Shown: positions 15,708 through 21,547 of the stretch, one piece after another
Numbering within the stretch: the first letter of the stretch is position 1
Layout of the letters: the number at the start of each line of letters is the position of its first letter
DNA from: SIAJ01 sp036266155
GTDB lineage: Bacteria; Planctomycetota; Planctomycetia; Gemmatales; Gemmataceae
Length of the DNA stretch: 21,547 bases
Assembly: GCA_036266155.1 (NCBI GenBank)
Contig: DATANR010000209.1
Location: 1-21,547, forward strand
Direction of reading: 5' to 3'
Position numbers and translations under genes: made by a program
The notes under the pieces: generated by a model
Databases searched by the model: none
What the model was told of the DNA's origin: nothing
Seen by the model: the letters and a program-made list of their open reading frames with translations, nothing else

Positions 15708-15930
15708 CGTCGTTCAGGATTTGTGCGCGTGCTTCCGCCCAGGGTACGCCGACAACATTGCTTGATCGGATTTCCTCAATGCGCAATTGTATTTCGTCCG
15801 CCCATGCGTCTTGGGCATCGGCATCTGTGTCAGCATCGAAACTCTCCAACAGCCTGGCAGCCAAGTCGCCGCGTTCAGCCGAAGGCCACTTCAAAACCTC
15901 TTCGAGAACCGCAGTGCTTCGTTCAGACAT
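15691..15930 (-). CDS. Antitoxin of ParE/RelE-type module (Unstab_antitox / TIGR02574-like)
   Basis: A 79-residue acidic protein. It matches the addiction-module component family: VLKWPSAERGDLAARLLES, then a spacer, then DAWADEIQLRIEEIRSSNV and VPWAEARAQI. The family wraps around and neutralises RelE/ParE toxins. ATG 15930 is chosen because the family N-terminus (MSERSTAVLEEVLKW) starts here and a G-run (GGGGGGGTG) lies just upstream; the in-frame extension to 15993 is unlikely to be translated. The next gene downstream (15408-15707) is the matching toxin, now interrupted. The antitoxin itself is intact. Confidence 0.88.
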   Translation of the reverse strand: MSERSTAVLEEVLKWPSAERGDLAARLLESFDADTDADAQDAWADEIQLRIEEIRSSNVVGVPWAEARAQILNDDDNAR

Positions 15931-15952
15931 TTCGGCACCCCCCCCATGGTAA

Positions 15953-15981
15953 ATCGTAACTTGATTCGATTTGTCGAGCAA
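15953..15981 (-). promoter_or_regulatory. Candidate promoter of the antitoxin-toxin pair
   Basis: On the minus strand TTGCTC (15976-15981) and TACGAT (15953-15958) are spaced by 17 bp, a fair match to sigma-70 boxes. Transcription would begin about 15 nt before the antitoxin ATG at 15930. No clear palindromic operator is seen. Confidence 0.4.
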
Positions 15982-16004
15982 TAGACCTCGCAACGACGGA
16001 GCCG

Positions 16005-16886
16005 TTACCCCCCAAAGTAAGCCCGGTCCCGCTCTTCGTAGCCAGTGTAGCCGAGCAAGTCGTACAACTCAGCACGCGTCAACATGCGCGATACGCTGTC
16101 GCGCTGGTGGCCAGCGTTCTTGAGCGCCAGCAGCGTCTCCGTCGCAGCCTTCATCGCGGATCGGAATGCTGTCAGCGGATAGAGCACCATCGGGTAGCCC
16201 ATCGCGCCGAGTTCGGCGACGCTCAGCAGCGGACCTTTGCCGAACTCGGTCATGTTGGCGAGCAGGGGGGCTTTCACGTCGCGTGCGAAGCGGGCGAACT
16301 CGTCGGCTGATTCCATGGCCTCCGGGAAAATCGCGTCGGCGCCGGCTTCGAGGTAGAGCTTAGCGCGATGGACTGCATCGTCGAAGTTGGTGACGCCGCG
16401 CGCGTCGGTGCGCGCGATGATGACGAAGTTCGGGTCACGCTTGGCACCGACGGCGGCGCGAATCTTCGCGGCCATCACTTGCGGTTCGACGAGCGACTTG
16501 CCCGACAGATGGCCGCAGCGCTTCGGAAAGAATTGGTCTTCCAGATGAATGCCCGCGGTGCCTGCCGATTCGAAGAGTTGAACGGTCCGCTCGACGTTCA
16601 TCGCTTCGCCGAAGCCGGTGTCAGCGTCGCAGAGCAGCGGCAGGCTCGTTGCTGCCGCCAGTCGACGCGCTTCGTCGGTGAACTCGGTGAGGGTGAGCAA
16701 CCCGATGTCGGGAACGCCGGACGCGGCCGACAGAGCTCCGCCCGAGAGATAGACGGCCTCAAAGCCGAGCCGCTCGATCAAGCGAGCCGTCAACGCATTG
16801 AAGGCGCCGGGAATGGCAAGCGTGCCGGTTCGCCAGGCATCGCGGAGGCGTTTTCCTGGCGACGCGAGCAGTTTTTTCTCGGACAT
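16005..16886 (-). CDS. prpB: Methylisocitrate lyase-like protein (PrpB family)
   Basis: A 293-residue protein of the isocitrate lyase/PEP mutase superfamily, close in length to E. coli PrpB (296). The catalytic loop KRCGH (residues 122-126, Cys124) and the metal-binding CDADTGFG (Asp87, Asp89) are present, as are YLSGGALSA near 46-54 and IIARTDA. This fits cleavage of 2-methylisocitrate to pyruvate and succinate in the methylcitrate cycle. No prpC or prpD lies nearby, so a related carboxy-phosphonoenolpyruvate mutase-like or other lyase activity is possible. ATG 16886 is chosen because AAAGG lies just upstream and homology starts there; the 69-residue in-frame extension is rejected. The gene is divergent from the rRNA unit. 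Confidence 0.87.
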   Translation of the reverse strand: MSEKKLLASPGKRLRDAWRTGTLAIPGAFNALTARLIERLGFEAVYLSGGALSAASGVPDIGLLTLTEFTDEARRLAAATSLPLLCDADTGFGEAMNVERTVQLFESAGTAGIHLEDQFFPKRCGHLSGKSLVEPQVMAAKIRAAVGAKRDPNFVIIARTDARGVTNFDDAVHRAKLYLEAGADAIFPEAMESADEFARFARDVKAPLLANMTEFGKGPLLSVAELGAMGYPMVLYPLTAFRSAMKAATETLLALKNAGHQRDSVSRMLTRAELYDLLGYTGYEERDRAYFGG

Positions 16887-17040
16887 ACGGCCTTTCGCAA
16901 GTCTTTGGCGCTTAAGCAACAGCGGCGGCGCGCCGGAGCGGTTGACGTTTCTCTCGCGAAAAATTCGCGCGAACAACTTGCCGGGTCCCGTTGTCCCCAG
17001 TAGCATTCGAGGAAGGCATAGTACTGGGTTGTGGTCCGGG

Positions 17041-17069
17041 TTGACGCCGGTTTGCGTTGCGCGTATTAT
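17041..17069 (+). promoter_or_regulatory. Sigma-70-type promoter P1 of the tRNA/rRNA unit
   Basis: TTGACG (17041-17046), a 17-bp spacer and TATTAT (17064-17069) form a near-consensus promoter. The start would be near 17076, about 165 nt before tRNA-Ile. The second promoter at 17502 has the same -35 hexamer and the same spacing. Confidence 0.78.
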
Positions 17070-17104
17070 CCAAAAGACCACGGGCGGCCCCAACAGAAAA
17101 ACAC

Positions 17105-17140
17105 ATGACCATTCGCCGAATTATTCCCCCAGGCAGATAG
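17105..17140 (+). CDS. Possible 11-codon leader peptide
   Basis: ATG 17105 opens a frame of 11 codons, MTIRRIIPPGR, ending at TAG 17138-17140. It lies about 29 nt inside the transcript predicted from promoter P1, and an intrinsic terminator begins 29 nt after its stop. It contains tandem Ile codons (ATT ATT) followed by a Pro-Pro-Gly stretch, the latter a known slow, EF-P-dependent context. There is no clear Shine-Dalgarno, and such a short frame may be chance. Confidence 0.25.
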   Translation: MTIRRIIPPGR

Positions 17141-17169
17141 CTCTTCTCGACGCAGCCTCGTCGCGAGGA

Positions 17170-17194
17170 GCCAACCGAATCGGTTGGCTTTTTT
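17170..17194 (+). terminator. Intrinsic terminator between promoter P1 and tRNA-Ile
   Basis: GCCAACCG (17170-17177) pairs perfectly with CGGTTGGC (17181-17188) around AAT, followed at once by six T. This is a textbook intrinsic terminator, about 48 nt before tRNA-Ile. It is preceded directly by a second small hairpin (17156-17168). It would end P1 transcripts unless read through. Confidence 0.85.
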
Positions 17195-17241
17195 GTTTGG
17201 TGTGGGGATGGTTCGGCGGACGATGGGATCGGTTGGAAGTC

Positions 17242-17315
17242 GCGCGTATAGCTCAGTTGGCTAGAGCGCAGCTCTGATAAAGCTGAGGTCCTTGGTTCGA
17301 ATCCAAGTACGCGCA
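17242..17315 (+). tRNA. tRNA-Ile (GAU)
   Basis: A complete 74-nt cloverleaf. Acceptor GCGCGTA pairs with TACGCGC, and the D arm GCTC/GAGC is present. The anticodon stem CAGCT/AGCTG encloses CTGATAA with anticodon GAT at 17276-17278. The T arm is CTTGG-TTCGAAT-CCAAG, and the discriminator is A. The 3' CCA is not encoded. It is followed 34 nt later by tRNA-Ala, the usual rRNA spacer pair. Confidence 0.97.
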
Positions 17316-17349
17316 CTGGCGATCTTTGAATCAACGAAAGTTCCCACAC

Positions 17350-17422
17350 GGGGATGTAGCTCAGCTGGGAGAGCACGTGGTTTGCAACCACGGGGTCAGG
17401 GGTTCGATCCCCCTCATCTCCA
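17350..17422 (+). tRNA. tRNA-Ala (UGC)
   Basis: A complete 73-nt cloverleaf. Acceptor GGGGATG pairs with CATCTCC (one G.U pair). The anticodon stem CGTGG/CCACG encloses TTTGCAA with anticodon TGC at 17383-17385. The TTCGATC T loop is present and the discriminator is A. CCA is not encoded. Ile-Ala in this order normally sits between 16S and 23S; here only the 23S side is linked. Confidence 0.97.
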
Positions 17423-17501
17423 TCCGTCGGGACGCGGCCCCCAAGGTTGGTGATCTTTGGTGCTGAGCGACGGGCTCGTGAAGAAATATTCTTCGGGCTC
17501 G

Positions 17502-17530
17502 TTGACGGACGAAGTGGTGGGGCCTATGAT
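17502..17530 (+). promoter_or_regulatory. Sigma-70-type promoter P2 of the 23S-5S unit
   Basis: TTGACG (17502-17507), a 17-bp spacer and TATGAT (17525-17530) give a near-consensus promoter, downstream of both tRNAs and about 345 nt before mature 23S. Transcription would start near 17537 and include boxA and the processing stem. So 23S-5S need not depend on transcription through the tRNAs. Confidence 0.75.
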
Positions 17531-17647
17531 ACACTTTCCGCTAATATCTAACCGTAGTCTACCAAAAGACTTACGGCGAGATGGCGGCGATAGTGCGCGA
17601 GCCTGAAACGGTTCGTCGGCCGGCAGGCTGGAAACGGTGTGCTGGTC

Positions 17648-17660
17648 GTTCTTTGACAAT
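17648..17660 (+). promoter_or_regulatory. boxA-like rRNA antitermination site
   Basis: GTTCTTTGACAAT closely resembles the boxA consensus TGCTCTTTAACA of rRNA leaders, bound by NusB/NusE. It immediately precedes the pre-23S processing stem, as in the 16S-23S spacer of other bacteria. Confidence 0.65.
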
Positions 17661-17682
17661 TCGGGAAGGGTAAGAAGTTGCA
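17657..17682 (+). other. Left arm of pre-23S processing stem
   Basis: This 26-nt arm pairs with 21127-21152 at 23 of 26 positions (three mismatches together in the middle), bracketing the whole 23S gene. It matches the RNase III processing stalk known for pre-23S RNA. The tRNAs and the 5S lie outside it. Confidence 0.85.
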
Positions 17683-17710
17683 TCCAAGACGACTGGATGT
17701 GAGGTGTTAT

Positions 17711-17727
17711 GCCGCTTGCGGCGTAGC
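17711..17727 (-). repeat. Short palindromic repeat, family B, copy 3 (inverted)
   Basis: The exact reverse complement of the 17-mer at 8166-8182 and 9502-9518. It lies between the left processing arm and mature 23S, in pre-rRNA that is presumably removed. Confidence 0.85.
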
Positions 17728-17787
17728 GCGCAACATCTAGTTTCTTTGACTCATAACACGAGCCTTAGAAGATAGAGAAAAGGCGAT

Positions 17788-17832
17788 CGTAACTGAACCC
17801 AGGAGTAATGCACCTGGGGCTAGTTGGATCAC
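17788..17832 (+). other. 16S-rRNA-3'-end-like stretch in the 23S leader
   Basis: The stretch starts CGTAAC, then has a hairpin CCCAGG/CCTGGG (17798-17803 with 17813-17818), then GTTGGATCAC (17823-17832). This order (CGTAAC, hairpin, GTTGGATCAC) is that of the end of 16S rRNA around helix 45, but the anti-Shine-Dalgarno CCTCC that should follow is missing. It may be a degenerate relic or coincidence. Confidence 0.35.
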
Positions 17833-17881
17833 TTGGAACTCTTTTGGGAAGTGGAGACACCGACCGAGGGCGGGAAAAGTG

Positions 17882-21078
<3,197 letters not shown>

Positions 21079-21126
21079 ACTTTTCTCTTTCTCGCTCGGG
21101 TCCCCCAAGGACCACGTTGTGAGAGT

Positions 21127-21152
21127 TGCAACTTCTTACCCCCACCGAATTG
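21127..21152 (+). other. Right arm of pre-23S processing stem
   Basis: Reverse complement of 17657-17682 apart from three central positions. It lies about 50 nt beyond the 23S 3' end and before 5S. The pairing defines the pre-23S cut region for RNase III. Confidence 0.85.
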
Positions 21153-21170
21153 TTCCATCGCTTTATGCGT

Positions 21171-21282
21171 ATCCCGGTGACCATACCCAAGTGGCTACAC
21201 CCGTTCCCATTCCGAACACGGCCGTTAAGCACTTGGGGCCGATGATAGTGCTTTCAGCGCGAAAGTAGGTCATTGCCGGGTC
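21171..21282 (+). rRNA. rrf: 5S ribosomal RNA
   Basis: The core CCCATTCCGAACACGGCCGT (loop B/C region), GGGGCCGATGATAGTG and GCGAAAGTAGGT are standard 5S sequence. The 5' CCCGG (21173) pairs with the 3' CCGGG (to 21280) as helix I. Mature length is about 108-112 nt, slightly short of the usual 115-120. It lies about 95 nt after 23S and just before the terminator. The end positions are estimates. Confidence 0.93.
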
Positions 21283-21288
21283 TTTTAA

Positions 21289-21324
21289 CCCCTTCCGTCG
21301 CAAGACGGGAGGGGTTTTTTTTTT
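21289..21324 (+). terminator. Intrinsic terminator of the rRNA unit
   Basis: CCCCTTCCGTC (21289-21299) pairs with GACGGGAGGGG (21304-21314), one G.U pair included, around a GCAA tetraloop. Ten T follow. It is a strong terminator directly after 5S. Confidence 0.95.
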
Positions 21325-21365
21325 GCCGGATGTGACGACTATTCTCTTGAGCAAGAACAGACTTT

Positions 21366-21431
21366 GTAGCTGAATTCGTGAGAATTCAGTTCGGCTCAGC
21401 GGAGAACCTGAATTCTCACGAATCCAGCTAC
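21366..21431. repeat. 24-bp inverted repeat after the rRNA terminator
   Basis: GTAGCTGAATTCGTGAGAATTC and two further bases (21366-21389) match the reverse complement of 21408-21431 with one mismatch, around an 18-nt loop. The arm contains two GAATTC words. It lies between the rRNA terminator and the next gene. No T-run follows. Its function is unknown. Confidence 0.9.
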
Positions 21432-21515
21432 TTCTACTGTATGTCGTCTTGACGGCGCAGAAGTCCGTCGGCCACAATCGCTTCCATCGATGTTTTCTCC
21501 AGGGAAGGAGCGGCC

Positions 21516-21547
21516 ATGGATGGGCGTTTCGATCCTCGTCTGCGGGA
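21516..21547 (+). CDS. Start of a gene truncated by the window edge
   Basis: ATG 21516 is preceded by a strong Shine-Dalgarno AAGGAG (21505-21510) at 5 nt spacing. Ten codons are visible (MDGRFDPRLR) before the window ends. The product cannot be identified. Confidence 0.5.
   Translation, partial: MDGRFDPRLR

Larger units (their letters stand above)
16887..17241. other. Intergenic region prpB to tRNA-Ile (355 nt)
   Basis: This gap contains no protein gene longer than an 11-codon frame. It holds the first rRNA promoter (17041-17069), that short frame (17105-17140), a small CCTCG-TCG-CGAGG hairpin (17156-17168) and an intrinsic terminator (17170-17194). A CGCGAA-AAA-TTCGCG inverted repeat lies at about 16955-16969. 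No 16S rRNA sequence is present. Confidence 0.8.
17423..17881 (+). other. tRNA-Ala to 23S leader region (459 nt)
   Basis: No protein gene is seen. The region holds a second sigma-70-like promoter (17502-17530), a boxA-like site (17648-17660), the left arm of the pre-23S processing stem (17657-17682), a family B palindromic repeat (17711-17727) and a stretch resembling a 16S 3' end (17788-17832). A GTGTTATG/CATAACAC pair (17704-17711 with 17752-17759) brackets the repeat and could form a local stem. Confidence 0.8.

Noticed and set aside
16887..17093. 69-residue N-terminal extension of the PrpB-like protein
   Set aside because: It lacks homology to the family, overlaps the rRNA promoter, and a good ribosome binding site supports the start at 16886.

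Overview
The window looks like chromosomal DNA of a planctomycete, probably near the Gemmataceae. Four things point there: high G+C; a secreted protein combining a planctomycete-type lipocalin-like domain (TIGR03067-like) with a TlpA thioredoxin domain; a very large thioester alpha-2-macroglobulin; and a 23S-5S rRNA unit with no 16S gene upstream. The assignment is inferred from gene content, not from a phylogeny.

Layout. Positions 1-850 hold a REP-associated tyrosine transposase (RAYT) flanked by near-identical 43-nt palindromic repeats in opposite orientations, with a third copy next to them. Positions 852-6920 (minus) encode a membrane-anchored bacterial alpha-2-macroglobulin. Then come a small lipoprotein, a perfect 37-bp inverted repeat and a small secreted protein of unknown function. 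Positions 8296-12025 are a fatty-acid and phospholipid cluster, rpmF-plsX-fabD-acpP-fabF, lacking fabH and fabG. Facing it are an RraA-family gene and the lipocalin/TlpA gene (minus), then a HEAT-repeat gene (plus). Next is an antitoxin-toxin pair whose toxin is broken by one in-frame TGA; I found the toxin by reading the reverse strand. A PrpB-like methylisocitrate lyase follows (minus).

The right third is an rRNA unit: a sigma-70-like promoter, a leader with a short reading frame and an intrinsic terminator, tRNA-Ile(GAU), tRNA-Ala(UGC), a second promoter, boxA, a pre-23S processing stem, 23S, 5S and a strong terminator. The start of a further gene lies at the right edge.

The most notable discovery is a 389-nt ORF-less group I intron inside the 23S gene, inserted after the position equivalent to E. 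coli U1931. P1 with its U.G splice-site wobble, P10, P3, P4, P5, P7, P8 and three P9-type hairpins can all be paired by eye, and the 3' terminal G is present. Other points of interest are two families of dispersed palindromic repeats (one filling the plsX-fabD gap, one in the 23S leader), a terminator between the rRNA promoter and the tRNAs, and a 16S-3'-end-like sequence in the 23S leader.
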